DNA of 64,000 nt from Chryseobacterium sp. KLBC 52 (GCF_003347605.1 NZ_QDFZ01000010.1:111558-175557), one strand, 5' to 3'. Numbered from the stretch's first letter, positions 28,268-37,656 are shown. The notes: generated from the sequence alone by a model not told the origin. Made by a program: numbers and translations.

Positions 28268-30058
28268 ATGGTAACAAAAAAAAACATTTTAATAATCTTG
28301 ACCACATTATTAAATCTATTTTCCTTTGCACAGGTCGGTATCAATACTGATAAACCAGCCAGTTATTCCGGTTTGCATGTCTCCGAAAGAAAAGATCCGG
28401 CTAATGCAAATCCTGACAGATACAATGGTATTATTATTCAGCGTTATACTGAAACAGAACGTGATACGCAACTCACTCCCAATATGGGAATTACCCAAAA
28501 CAGTTTACTTATTTATAATACCAGCGAAGACTGCTATAATTATTGGAATTATGCAGATATGGAATGGAAAAGCCTTTGTGGCGCCCTTGGAAAATCTGCT
28601 TTCACCTTTGACTGCTCTGTAGTAACTGTAAGAGGCTCATATGTAGAAGGCAGAGAACTTACGAATTCCAATTTTCTCACTATCCCCGTGGTGGTTACAA
28701 AACCGGGAGAATATACCATCATGGCTACAACAACCAATGGATATAGTTTTTTCACTTCAGGAACATTTCTCAATACTGGTGAGTATACAATACAGGTTCC
28801 TGGACAGGGGAAGCCTGTAGCTGTTCAGGTAGACACTCTGAATATTAATGCAAACGGAATTGATGTAAATTGTACTCCTCCTGTGCAGGTAAATGTTATG
28901 TCTGCAGCGGCCACTTATACAATGAGCTGTGGTAGTGCAACTGTTAATGGGGTTTATAAAGTTGGTACTGCCTTAACAGCAAGTAACACAATTACTTTAC
29001 CGGTAAATGTTTCCGTGATGGGGAGTTATACTATTACTACCAATACAGTAGACGGTATTTCTTTCACTGGAATGGGTTCATTCACATCTATTGGGCAGCA
29101 GAATGTAACACTTTACGGAACAGGAACACCAACTTCTACAACTGTTAAAGCAATGACAATTACATCGGATAGTCAGGGAACTGTAGAAACAACCTGCAGT
29201 GTAAATGTTATAGTTGTTGTCCCCACAAAAACTTTTCTCCAGATAGGGAGTTCCTCTTTTTCACTGGGCTATGTAGGAGAAACATCAGCTTCCCGCGCGT
29301 TTTTATCTGCTCCTGTTAATTTTGGAGCTGCAGAAAATAGTAAGATAAAAGTGGAAGGATATAATTTTTCTACTGCATATAGTGCTTCAGCCGCAATAAC
29401 CGGACTTAATAATAATCCTGATATTGTACTAATAGGATATCATTTGGATATTACAGATGATTTGGCCACTGCCTTGGCAAATTATGCTAAAAAAGGTGGT
29501 GTTATTATGATGATATCTGAAAATACAAGCGTTGAGCGTTTCTTTCGAAAGTTGTATGGAATGTCCAATATTGATGCTTCGGGATCAACAACGGCCAATA
29601 CCGGTTCTGCTTATTATTACACTATTCAGGGCATTGATGATGAAATTACAAATGGAGTTTTTGGTGATGTACGAGGATTATATTGGGGAGCAGATGTAGG
29701 AAGTACTACGATAAGAATTTCGAATCTTCCTGTTAATGATGCTATTATTTACTCCACATCAAATGCAAGCGGCGGAAATGCAGCTACATTTTTCCGAACA
29801 GCAAGTTATAATGTAATTTTCGTTGGTGACGGCGGATGGCTTTCTAATCTGAGTACCGGAGCGGATGTGCCTAATACCGGGCCTACTGCCCATGCAGGTT
29901 CATCTACAACTGCTTATGTATTTGCTATTAATCCTGATTTTACTGTCAGACCGCGTACAGGTTATGACGATGGGGTAACCATTTATAACTCCACCGTTTT
30001 TGCTAATATGATGGCCTGGGCTGTAAAAAAAGCAGAAGAAAACAGGTTGAAAAAATAA
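28268..30058 (+). CDS. Exported QVGINT surface protein with Ig-like repeats and a C-terminal alpha/beta domain (596 aa)
   Basis: Signal peptide ending FAQ, then the mature start VGINTDKPASYSGLHV. Two homologous ~100-residue beta repeats follow (about 115-215 and 216-315), each with a paired-Cys start (TFDCSVVTVRGSYVEGREL; TMSCGSATVNGVYKVGTAL) and a GEYTI/GSYTI core. From about 320 there is an alpha/beta region (PDIVLIGYHLDITDDL, KKGGVIMMISENTSVERFFR) that looks like a class-I-amidotransferase or ThuA-like fold. Probably cell-surface or secreted. No C-terminal T9SS sorting motif is obvious. Confidence 0.72.
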   Translation: MVTKKNILIILTTLLNLFSFAQVGINTDKPASYSGLHVSERKDPANANPDRYNGIIIQRYTETERDTQLTPNMGITQNSLLIYNTSEDCYNYWNYADMEWKSLCGALGKSAFTFDCSVVTVRGSYVEGRELTNSNFLTIPVVVTKPGEYTIMATTTNGYSFFTSGTFLNTGEYTIQVPGQGKPVAVQVDTLNINANGIDVNCTPPVQVNVMSAAATYTMSCGSATVNGVYKVGTALTASNTITLPVNVSVMGSYTITTNTVDGISFTGMGSFTSIGQQNVTLYGTGTPTSTTVKAMTITSDSQGTVETTCSVNVIVVVPTKTFLQIGSSSFSLGYVGETSASRAFLSAPVNFGAAENSKIKVEGYNFSTAYSASAAITGLNNNPDIVLIGYHLDITDDLATALANYAKKGGVIMMISENTSVERFFRKLYGMSNIDASGSTTANTGSAYYYTIQGIDDEITNGVFGDVRGLYWGADVGSTTIRISNLPVNDAIIYSTSNASGGNAATFFRTASYNVIFVGDGGWLSNLSTGADVPNTGPTAHAGSSTTAYVFAINPDFTVRPRTGYDDGVTIYNSTVFANMMAWAVKKAEENRLKK

Positions 30059-30120
30059 TCAGCATAAGCCTTCATGATAATATAATTTTAAGGGTAAGCA
30101 TCGCAATAATTTCTCAGTAT

Positions 30121-30154
30121 AGCCTCATAGATAAATATAGTCTATGAGGCTTTG
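30121..30154 (+). terminator. Terminator of the 28268 gene
   Basis: AGCCTCATAGA (30121-30131), 9-nt loop, TCTATGAGGCT (30141-30151), then TTT. An 11-bp perfect stem 62 bp after the stop. Confidence 0.75.
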
Positions 30155-31030
30155 ATTACCAGTCACATTCCTGTCTTATACCTTAATCATGGAGCAGAGA
30201 ACATATGAAGTTCAATGAATAGTTCTGTGTCTCTCGGTAATACCAATCTGAATAAGCCCTAAAGCTATTGGAAATAAAGATGCTGCAATCTATGTTCAAC
30301 TAAAAATATCTAAATCTATTGAAAGACTTATTTTATTATTCGCTGAAAGGGGAAACAAGAGTCAATACTGTTACAAAGCTGAAAGAAAATGCTGGATGCA
30401 TCATTGAAAATGATGACAGCATTACTGTTATTATTAATAGATGGTATGTAAAGATGGTAATTTCTCTGATATTATTAAATGATTCTGTTACAGTAATTGT
30501 TATAAGAAAAAAATGTACACCCTTCTTTGAAAAATATACAGTATTTTAAGGAAAAATGGGTTTGTTATAGATCGATCCACACATAATTTATATTTCTCCA
30601 AAAATCAGAACCTGATGAAAAAATATTTTAAGCCGCTAAAAAGAGTATTGTCTCAGTATTTAAAGATTAAGGGATGTCTGGGTTTGATTAAGCAAAATGG
30701 GGTAAGATTGAAAGCCAACTTTAGCTGACAATTCAAATTTTGCTGAAATTTATATCAACTATTAAAAATATTTCTGGTCTTCAGTTTTCTCTGTTTATAA
30801 GGTTTAAGCTATTGAACAGATGCTAATGTTTGATGGAATATGTAGAATCAATACTATACTTTTACTTGAGAAATACCTTGATATTTTAAGTTTCTGCTAA
30901 CAGATTATCTCCAGGGTGACTATCTGTTTCTTCTTCAGGCAGCTGTAGATTTATGGGAAAATATGGCTTGCTTAAAATTGTGAGAACAATACCAGCGCCT
31001 TGCCAGTCAAAGTGCTAAAAATCAATTAAA
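30155..31030. other. Gene-poor stretch (876 bp)
   Basis: Between two surface-protein genes in convergent orientation. Only short, poorly supported reading frames occur (for example a TTG-started 76-codon frame at 30319 and a 37-codon frame at 30616). No repeat or RNA gene was recognised. Confidence 0.5.
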
Positions 31031-31060
31031 AAATGCGAAGCTCTTTTGAACTTCGCATTT
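31031..31060 (-). terminator. Terminator of the 31131 gene
   Basis: AAATGCGAAG (31031-31040) and CTTCGCATTT (31051-31060), a 10-bp perfect stem with a 10-nt loop. On the minus strand the stem runs into a T-rich tail, about 70 bp after the stop of the minus-strand gene. Confidence 0.75.
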
Positions 31061-31130
31061 CTAGCGACTTAGATTTCTATAACGCTAGACCTAAAACCAT
31101 AAAATATAATTTTCACTATTGCCTACCTGA

Positions 31131-31955
31131 TTAATCAGTATTTTTTACATAAGATTGAATGGTGATAGAACTTCTGTTCGTAAAATCACTTGTGTTTGTT
31201 GCTGTAGCAGGTTTCTTTCCGACATATAAATCCAGATTCCCACCTAAATAATTGTAACGTCTCGCTACAGCTACCCTGATAGTATGCTGTCCTGCAGATA
31301 AGTTATTTATTGTTGTGGCAACCGTTTCTGTCTGGAACCCGTCAATCACATCATAACCAAAAAATCCAAGTCTTACAGCATGCAGTTTATTATCTATGAA
31401 AACTCCTATCGCAAAACTCGTATAAGAATTGGCTGTGGGCAGATTTCCAACAAATTGTATGATGGTTTGTAATGTTATTGATACTTTGTTATCATTGGCT
31501 GTTCCGGGAATTGTCATGTTAGTTTTAAGCCCGTCTAAGGGATACCATACCTGTTCGCCGGCATTCGTAGCACTGATGTCCATTCCTTCATTATATGGTA
31601 TAGTACCACTGTCAGAACTCCCGGATAGAGTTACTCCTTGATTACCGTCTCCATTGATTCCTAAATCAGATATCGATTCTGCATTAGCCAGATAGTATGA
31701 TCCAGGGGGTACAACTGGAATGTTTACAGTTGTCCATCTTGGAGCTGTGGTGTCACCTGTTGAAACCAAAAACTGACCATTGGCCCCTCCATTACCCATA
31801 TCCGGATTTCCGGAATCAGGAAATCTTAAGGTATTTCTTACTAATAGATCACCATTTATATCCAGTTCCTGTTTAGGTTCTGCAGTATTGATTCCTACTT
31901 GTCCATAACTATTTATTATGGCTGAAAATGCTAGAATAGTTACTATTTTTTTCAT
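31131..31955 (-). CDS. Exported QVGINT surface protein (274 aa)
   Basis: Signal peptide MKKIVTILAFSAIINSYG, then QVGINTAEPKQELDINGDLLVRNTLRF, the N-terminal signature common to many Flavobacteriia surface proteins. It then has a Gly/Asn-rich linker and a beta-rich C-terminal domain (SITLQTIIQFVGNL, QHTIRVAVARRYNYLGGNLDLYVG) resembling the C-terminal domains of tail-fibre-like or lectin-like proteins. Monocistronic, with its own terminator. Function unknown. Confidence 0.7.
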   Translation of the reverse strand: MKKIVTILAFSAIINSYGQVGINTAEPKQELDINGDLLVRNTLRFPDSGNPDMGNGGANGQFLVSTGDTTAPRWTTVNIPVVPPGSYYLANAESISDLGINGDGNQGVTLSGSSDSGTIPYNEGMDISATNAGEQVWYPLDGLKTNMTIPGTANDNKVSITLQTIIQFVGNLPTANSYTSFAIGVFIDNKLHAVRLGFFGYDVIDGFQTETVATTINNLSAGQHTIRVAVARRYNYLGGNLDLYVGKKPATATNTSDFTNRSSITIQSYVKNTD

Positions 31956-33013
31956 TATTTATTGTTTAAATTTTACTTGTAAAAAAGAGAAAGGAATTGT
32001 TTTCATTTTCCTTTCTCGGGGAATTAGAATTTAATGTTAATACATATGGAGTTGTGAATGTGAACTGGGAGATAAAAAATTCATTTTTTTGTTGTTTTAA
32101 CAGATTAATTAAAAAAGAGGAAAAAGGAACGTTATCCTGATCAAGTATTAACAATAGAAATACATGCCTTTTTCCTGATTATTACCGTTTTAAAATCTCA
32201 AAGTGCTGCATAACCTATGAGATTTTGCGGCTGTAATACAAAATAGATCCTTATCACAGCCATTTTGAATGAGGGAACTTACGGTTATATTGTTAAAGGG
32301 TGCTTTCACTTACTCAGCCCTGTACCGGATTGAAATTGTGGAATCATCTATCCCTATATTTAATTGCTTTATTTTATTTCCAACGAGTATTGTTCAATCT
32401 GATGATATCCAACGTCGACAGATGCGGCTTGGATAAAATATTTAATAATTATCTCTTGGATAATTTTCCAATAGAAAGGGGATTTGTTTTATTATTTTGT
32501 TCATATAAACTTAATTTTAAAAAGTATTGTATAATAAATATCAAATAAGTGTCTTTGAATTTATAATGAAATGACCTTCTATTTTATATTTATTAATTCT
32601 TGGACAAAGATCCGCAGATTATCAAAATCATGAAAGAAAACACAGTATACATCTGGTAAATAGCCGGTAGAAGCATGGTATACATTATGTATACGGATTA
32701 GCGTAACGTTTTGTTTTTCAGCTTTAAACCCTATGGGTGTGTGGTCGGAGTCTACGTTCTAAAAAATGGTCTGCTATGGGATAACAATAGTTTTCCCAAT
32801 AGCTATAGAAAGAAATTACAGTGCTGCTACAAACTGTCTGTAGCTGGAAAGTTTATCATTTACAAACAATCTAAAGGTCTCTGGATAAACTGAAAATAAA
32901 GCGAAAAGTGCATTAGTCTTTTTTGAGTAAATAATAATTATTAGTTTTGAATATTGGATTTGGTATATCGTCCATATAAAGTTAAGAAGAAAATAAAAGT
33001 ACAAAATAGAGCA
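31956..33013. other. Long intergenic region (about 1.06 kb)
   Basis: Lies between the divergent 31131 surface gene and the Crp/Fnr gene. It holds GTATAC elements (32645-32650 and the dyad at 32678-32694). Short frames inside it have no protein-like composition. Nothing else recognised. Confidence 0.5.
32678..32694. promoter_or_regulatory. GTATAC-N5-GTATAC candidate operator, second copy
   Basis: GTATAC at 32678-32683 and 32689-32694, the same spacing as at 27067-27083, about 320 bp upstream of the Crp/Fnr-type regulator. Confidence 0.35.
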
Positions 33014-33601
33014 ATGAGCGATTTGTTTGAAAATTACCTATCCTCAACAGGAGAACTATCAGCGGAGGAAATCCACTTTTCTGTGCAGTTTTTCAAACCA
33101 ACTGACTTAAAAAAAAATGATTTTTTTATTCGTGAGAACGAATCCTGCCGTTATATCGGATTTATTGCCACAGGTGCTGTAAAAGCATATGTTCTTGACA
33201 AGGAAGGCAATGAAAATGTAACCTGTTTCAAATTTGAAAATGAATTTATTACCTCATTTCAGGAATTTGTAAAACAGGAAAATTCCATAAGGAGCATCAG
33301 GACGATAGAAAACAGCGTAATCCATCGGATAAATTTCCAGGATTTCCAGAATCTGCTTACCCGGATACCCGCCTGGAATAACGTTATAAAATCGCTGATG
33401 GAAAAAGAGTATAGCCAAAAGGAACGTTATCTGCTGAATTATAATAACAGATCTGCTGTGGATAAATATCAACATGTTCTTTCTAACGAGCCCATGCTTG
33501 TTCGGAGAGTTGCAACACAGGACCTGGCATCCTACCTGGGCATCACCCAGCGATCGCTTACAAGGGCGAAAAGACAACTACACAGCCACAATATAGTATA
33601 G
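33014..33601 (+). CDS. Crp/Fnr-family transcription regulator (195 aa)
   Basis: I take the ATG at 33014 (MSDLFENYLSS) rather than one 60 bp upstream because the cNMP-binding domain starts right there. Residues about 15-120 form the cyclic-nucleotide-binding-like beta roll (FFIRENESCRYIGFIATGAVKAYVLDKEG). The C-terminal HTH is LASYLGITQRSLTRAKRQL. No cysteine cluster for an Fe-S centre is visible. The MBL-fold gene starts 53 bp downstream, so the pair is probably one operon or a regulator with its target. Confidence 0.82.
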   Translation: MSDLFENYLSSTGELSAEEIHFSVQFFKPTDLKKNDFFIRENESCRYIGFIATGAVKAYVLDKEGNENVTCFKFENEFITSFQEFVKQENSIRSIRTIENSVIHRINFQDFQNLLTRIPAWNNVIKSLMEKEYSQKERYLLNYNNRSAVDKYQHVLSNEPMLVRRVATQDLASYLGITQRSLTRAKRQLHSHNIV

Positions 33602-33654
33602 GACAAATGTCCTTATATTGTCCTGATGAGTAATGTAGCTTTACACAAAAAAAT

Positions 33655-34338
33655 ATGCTACGTAAAATTGCTCCGGAAGTATTTCAGATTTCACTGATGC
33701 CGAGAAACAGTATCAACTGCTATATTATTGAAGGGGTGCTGGTAGATTCCGGTATACGGAATTCATACACCACTGTAAAGAAGGTCATTCAGAAAATTCC
33801 CGTTTATCAACATGTACTCACTCATGCGCATGCAGACCATCAGGGTTGTAGTGACCAGATATGTGCTGAATTTGCATTACCCTTACTCTGCCATCCCGGG
33901 GAAGTTTTTAGAACCGAAACAGGTTTGGTAACCCACGATTATCCAGCTCCGCAGCATTGGGTAGCAAAGTTACAGCAAAAATACTGGGCAGGGCAGGGAC
34001 ATCAAGTTGAACGGACCATTATTGAAAATGATAGAATCGGAAACTTTAGAGTAATAGAAACCCCCGGACATTCAGCGGGTCATATCTCTTTATTTCGTGA
34101 GCAGGATGGTGTACTGATCATCGGAGATGCGGCTACCAATATGAACCTTCTCACTACAGCAACGGGTCTGCGGCTTCCGCCCAGCCTATTTACTTCCGAT
34201 CGGAATCGTAATATTGAATCGTTACAGAAGTTAGCAGAACTAAACCCTGCTATTATTTGCTTTGGTCACGGACCGGTGATGTTCAACACAGACAGGAAAT
34301 TTGAGCAGTTTGCGGCTCAATGCAGTAACGCTCGTTAA
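33655..34338 (+). CDS. MBL-fold metallo-hydrolase (227 aa)
   Basis: Metallo-beta-lactamase fold with the zinc motif THAHADHQG (His57, His59, Asp61, His62), further ligands in LLCHPGEVF, ETPGHSAGH, IIGDAATN and CFGHGPVM. All metal ligands are present, so it should be an active dinuclear hydrolase, of the glyoxalase-II-like or quorum-lactonase-like broad class. Cytosolic (no signal). Substrate unknown. Confidence 0.85.
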   Translation: MLRKIAPEVFQISLMPRNSINCYIIEGVLVDSGIRNSYTTVKKVIQKIPVYQHVLTHAHADHQGCSDQICAEFALPLLCHPGEVFRTETGLVTHDYPAPQHWVAKLQQKYWAGQGHQVERTIIENDRIGNFRVIETPGHSAGHISLFREQDGVLIIGDAATNMNLLTTATGLRLPPSLFTSDRNRNIESLQKLAELNPAIICFGHGPVMFNTDRKFEQFAAQCSNAR

Positions 34339-34432
34339 GGATAAAACGATTGTAATGTAAGGCGTTTTATTGCTTTTATCCAATTTTTTTAAAATTTAAT
34401 GATGCTTTCTAATAAAGATTGTCAAAAAGCTG

Positions 34433-34440
34433 TATATTTG
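34433..34440 (+). promoter_or_regulatory. -7 box TATATTTG of the aspartokinase leader
   Basis: Exact TAnnTTTG match 18 bp before the leader ATG at 34458, which would put transcription start about 10 nt ahead of the leader peptide. The -33 element is not clear. Confidence 0.6.
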
Positions 34441-34457
34441 CACAGCAAAAAAAGAAA

Positions 34458-34514
34458 ATGATATTGTCTAACTTAAAAAAGGGAAAGAAACAGTACTTAC
34501 GTCCAACGTCGTGA
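34458..34514 (+). CDS. Lysine-rich leader peptide of the aspartokinase attenuator (18 aa)
   Basis: ATG at 34458 to TGA at 34512-34514 encodes MILSNLKKGKKQYLRPTS. Four Lys codons lie in a five-codon block (codons 7, 8, 10, 11). The last codons and the stop contain GTCGTGA (34508-34514), the exact reverse complement of TCACGAC (34561-34567) in the loop and 3' arm of the downstream terminator. A ribosome stalled at the Lys codons would leave GTCGTGA free; one reaching the stop would cover it. This is the geometry of classic ribosome-mediated attenuation, controlling an enzyme of lysine/threonine synthesis. Confidence 0.65.
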   Translation: MILSNLKKGKKQYLRPTS

Positions 34515-34550
34515 GTCATTTTCCTGTGGGTTAGAAATTAAATAAACGAG

Positions 34551-34582
34551 GAGCTTGTCATCACGACAGGCTCTTTTTTTTT
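34551..34582 (+). terminator. Attenuator hairpin upstream of aspartokinase
   Basis: GAGCTTGTC (34551-34559), loop ATCAC, GACAGGCTC (34565-34573; one G-T pair), then nine T residues. It lies between the leader peptide and the aspartokinase ATG at 34610, so it must be conditionally read through. Confidence 0.8.
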
Positions 34583-34609
34583 GATAAAAATTTAACAATT
34601 TAATTTATT

Positions 34610-35929
34610 ATGAAAGTATTGAAATTTGGTGGAACTTCGGTAGGAAGTCCGGAACGAATTGAACAGTTATTACCAATTATCAGATCTCAGGAATCGGATA
34701 AACACCTGGTTGTTTTATCAGCTGTTTCCGGTACCACAAATGATTTGGTGAAATTATCAGAGTTATATGAAAGTAAAGATGTTGAAGCCGCTTATAAGCA
34801 TATTGATGTACTCCATCAGAAATATATAAAATTTGTAAATGAATTGTTTAAAACAGAGAAAGGGCTTCTGGAAGCATTAGCTTTTATTGACAAAATTTTT
34901 GATCTTTTTTATCAGTTTAAACATAAAAATTTCAATTCCAGTGCCGAACGTATCATACTTGCACAAGGTGAGATTATTTCAACAACGCTGTTTCATTTAT
35001 ATTTAAAGGAAAAAGAAGTATCTTCTGTATTATTATCAGCATTGGATTTTATGGTCATTGATGAGGATAAGGAACCCAACATTGACGAAATAAGAAAGCA
35101 GGCAGGTCTTGAAATTGCAAAATACCAGGAAGAAACCTTATTTATTACTCAGGGGTATATATGCAGAAATGCCCAGGGCGAAATCGATAATCTGCAAAGG
35201 GGAGGTTCAGATTACACCGCCTCATTATTAGGAGCAGCATTGCAGACAGAAGAGATTCAGATCTGGACTGATATTGATGGATTTCATAATAATGACCCCA
35301 GATACGTCCAGAATACAAAATCTATAGCCCGACTGAGTTTTGATGAAGCAGCAGAATTATCTTATTTTGGAGCAAAAATTCTGCACCCTCAAAGTGTTTT
35401 TCCTGCGAGAAAATATAATGTTCCTGTAAGATTATTGGATACAATGAATCCCTCTGCTGCGGGAACATTGATTTCAGGAGAAATCACCAATCAGAACCAG
35501 ATTGTAGCCATTGCTGCCAAGGATGGTATTACGGCAATCCGTATTCAATCTTCCCGTATGCTGATGGCGTATGGATTTTTGAGAAGGGTTTTTGAAGTTT
35601 TTGAAAGGTACAAGACTCCTATAGACATGATTACTACTTCTGAAGTAGCTGTTTCGCTTACCATCGACCAAACGGATAACCTTTCTGAGATTGTAAGAGA
35701 ATTAAATACCTTCTCGGCAGTTGAAATAGACGGTGAACAGTCTATTGTATGCATTGTGGGAGACTTCAGAAAAAATAATCACGGCTATGCGACCATTGTC
35801 TCAGAAGCAGTAAAGCATATTCCCATCCGAATGATTTCCTATGGTGGAAGTGAGAATAATATTTCATTACTGGTTCCGTCTGTTTTTAAAGTAGAAGCTT
35901 TAAGGTCTTTGCATAACAGATTATTTTAG
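34610..35929 (+). CDS. lysC: Aspartokinase, monofunctional
   Basis: Starts with MKVLKFGGTSVGSPERI, the hallmark ATP/aspartate-binding N-terminus of aspartokinases. IILAQGEIIST, RGGSDYTASLLGAAL and IWTDIDGFHNNDPR complete the kinase core. Residues about 300-439 are the ACT regulatory domains (MLMAYGFLRRVFEVFERY, SYGGSENNISLLVP). At 439 residues there is no room for a fused homoserine dehydrogenase. It catalyses ATP-dependent phosphorylation of aspartate, the first step to Lys, Thr, Met and diaminopimelate. The lysine-coded leader upstream suggests control by charged tRNA-Lys. Confidence 0.93.
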   Translation: MKVLKFGGTSVGSPERIEQLLPIIRSQESDKHLVVLSAVSGTTNDLVKLSELYESKDVEAAYKHIDVLHQKYIKFVNELFKTEKGLLEALAFIDKIFDLFYQFKHKNFNSSAERIILAQGEIISTTLFHLYLKEKEVSSVLLSALDFMVIDEDKEPNIDEIRKQAGLEIAKYQEETLFITQGYICRNAQGEIDNLQRGGSDYTASLLGAALQTEEIQIWTDIDGFHNNDPRYVQNTKSIARLSFDEAAELSYFGAKILHPQSVFPARKYNVPVRLLDTMNPSAAGTLISGEITNQNQIVAIAAKDGITAIRIQSSRMLMAYGFLRRVFEVFERYKTPIDMITTSEVAVSLTIDQTDNLSEIVRELNTFSAVEIDGEQSIVCIVGDFRKNNHGYATIVSEAVKHIPIRMISYGGSENNISLLVPSVFKVEALRSLHNRLF

Positions 35930-36114
35930 AAATAAGCTGGCCAGAAAAAAATAAAGGGTTATTCTGATGAGTGATACTAAAATGTACCACAAAAATTTAG
36001 ATTTCTTTAAACGGTGATGTATATGGCATAGGCATTGTTAGTGTTAAAGCAGGTTTTTAAGAGAAGACTTATTTAACACCACATCACTTTACTAATAATT
36101 CATTTTGAACTTTT

Positions 36115-36143
36115 GCCTCCCTATTGACACGGGAGGCTTTTTT
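36115..36143 (+). terminator. Terminator downstream of aspartokinase
   Basis: GCCTCCC (36115-36121), 9-nt loop, GGGAGGC (36131-36137), then TTTTTT. Strong G+C stem about 185 bp after the stop. Confidence 0.85.
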
Positions 36144-36225
36144 ATGCATACATAAAGAAACAAATGAAAAAGGATGCACTATGGCATCCTTTCCCGTTAT
36201 GTTTTGCTTAATATACTATCCTATA

Positions 36226-36759
36226 TCAATGCTTTCCTTCGTTGATTTCTTCTACCAGTTTCGCATTGAAAGCGGGAAGGTCCTCAGGCGTTCTGCTTGT
36301 TACAAGCCCGGAATCTACAACAACTTCACGGTCTTCCCAGTGAGCCCCCGCATTTTTTAAATCCTGACTGATAGAGTGAACGGAGGTTAGGTTCCTTCCC
36401 TGTACAACTCCTGCATTGATAAGAACCTGAGGTCCGTGGCAGATAGCTCCTACAGGCTTATGCCCGGTAAAGAAATCTTTCACAAAAGAAATTGCCTGTT
36501 CATTGGTTCGCAACTGATCAGGATTGATAACTCCACCCGGTAATACCAATGCATCATAATCTGAAGCATTGGCCTGATTTAAATTTCTATCTACAGGGTA
36601 CTCTTTTCCCCATTCTTTTTCTGCCCAGGCCTTAATGCTGCCACTTTCCGGGCTTATAATGTGTGTGGTCCAACCTTGCTCTTCAAGATATTGTTTAGGG
36701 GAGCTTAACTCACTCTCTTCAAAGCCGTGAGTAGCCAGTATTGCAATTTTCTTTGACAT
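36226..36759 (-). CDS. DJ-1/PfpI-family protein (type 1 glutamine-amidotransferase-like)
   Basis: 177 residues with the DJ-1/PfpI core: MSKKIAILATHGFEESELSS (conserved Glu at 15), DALVLPGGV, and the nucleophile elbow VGAICHGPQVL (Cys107, His108). The family includes general stress proteins, deglycase-type activities and proteases of the YhbO/PfpI type. It lies just before a DUF2383-like gene in a stress-protein setting. Confidence 0.88.
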   Translation of the reverse strand: MSKKIAILATHGFEESELSSPKQYLEEQGWTTHIISPESGSIKAWAEKEWGKEYPVDRNLNQANASDYDALVLPGGVINPDQLRTNEQAISFVKDFFTGHKPVGAICHGPQVLINAGVVQGRNLTSVHSISQDLKNAGAHWEDREVVVDSGLVTSRTPEDLPAFNAKLVEEINEGKH

Positions 36760-36849
36760 AATTCTTTTTTTTTGATGTTAAAAAACAGCTGATAAAATTT
36801 TAGCATACCAGCTGATGATCCTTTGAAAGTTTCAGGAAGCAGATATTTA

Positions 36850-37302
36850 TCAGCTCTTCAGATCCTCAAGATTCTGAAATTTATCATGGGAAGCTTTTAG
36901 CTGATGAAGCTGATCAAGAACCACACGGGAACTTTCAGGACATAAGTCACCACTATCAAGGGCATCCTGATACGCATCAATAGCAGCGTTCTCACCATAT
37001 ACTACATTTCCAAGTGTAGAGCCGGCTGTATCTCCTGCAAAAGAGTTTTTCACATCAATCCAGGCTCTGTGTATGGCTCCTGCTGCAGATCCCGACTGAT
37101 CCGGCGTACCTCCTCTTTGCACGATCAGATCTGTAAGTTGATTTTTCATTATCCTTGACTGCGATACCATGGTGTCATAGTCTTTCCTTAGCAAAGGATA
37201 TTGTTCCCATACCTTGTCTTCTACTTTAGAAAATCCCTGAATTCTGTCATTTGTAATGTTCAGTAAATCATTTAATACTGAAACTGTTTGTTCGTTGTTC
37301 AT
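36850..37302 (-). CDS. PA2169/DUF2383-family four-helix bundle protein (150 aa)
   Basis: The start is taken at 37302 (MNNEQTVSVLNDLLNITNDR), where the family normally begins; an upstream in-frame start would add non-homologous sequence. The pattern of four long helices with RIMKNQLTDLIVQRGGTPDQSGS and ENAAIDAYQDALDSGDL is typical of DUF2383 ferritin-like proteins, abundant in stress-response regions. No clear di-iron E/ExxH set is seen. 90 bp upstream of the DJ-1-like gene in the same direction. Confidence 0.78.
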   Translation of the reverse strand: MNNEQTVSVLNDLLNITNDRIQGFSKVEDKVWEQYPLLRKDYDTMVSQSRIMKNQLTDLIVQRGGTPDQSGSAAGAIHRAWIDVKNSFAGDTAGSTLGNVVYGENAAIDAYQDALDSGDLCPESSRVVLDQLHQLKASHDKFQNLEDLKS

Positions 37303-37522
37303 ACTGTATATTTTTAAGATGGTAGTATAAACTTTACAAGCATTATGCCTTAAACAGGCTTTTTCGTGAGATGTGGTACTTAAAGAAATCTTAAAATTAT
37401 AGATTGATCTGGAAAACCGGAGTATCACAGGCATATCAAACCGATCGGAGTAAAAAGAATAAGACACGCATGGTGATCATTACTTATCTAAGGAATAATT
37501 TGTCGTTTTAAGTAATAAGAAA

Positions 37523-37562
37523 GAAGCTGTATCAAAGTATAAAAACTTTCAATACAGCCTCT
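37523..37562 (-). terminator. Imperfect terminator of the 37657 gene
   Basis: GAAGCTGTAT near 37523 and ATACAGCCTC ending at 37562 form a stem with one mismatch plus an inner CAAAG/CTTTC extension. On the minus strand it follows the surface-protein stop by about 95 bp. Confidence 0.5.
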
Positions 37563-37656
37563 TGTTTCATTGGTGCCGTTTGAGTGGAATTATTCAATAC
37601 AGAAAAACTCAAAAGATGTTCAGCACATTTATCTTTGCAGATGAATACATAATTGA

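Noticed and set aside
30319..30549. 76-codon frame with a TTG start in the gap after the Ig-repeat surface protein
   Set aside because: No ATG, no recognisable domain, no operon context; composition does not look like a conserved protein.
34458..34609. Lysine riboswitch (L box) ahead of aspartokinase
   Set aside because: The leader is too short (about 150 nt) and lacks the L-box helices; a translated Lys-rich leader and an alternative pairing explain it better.
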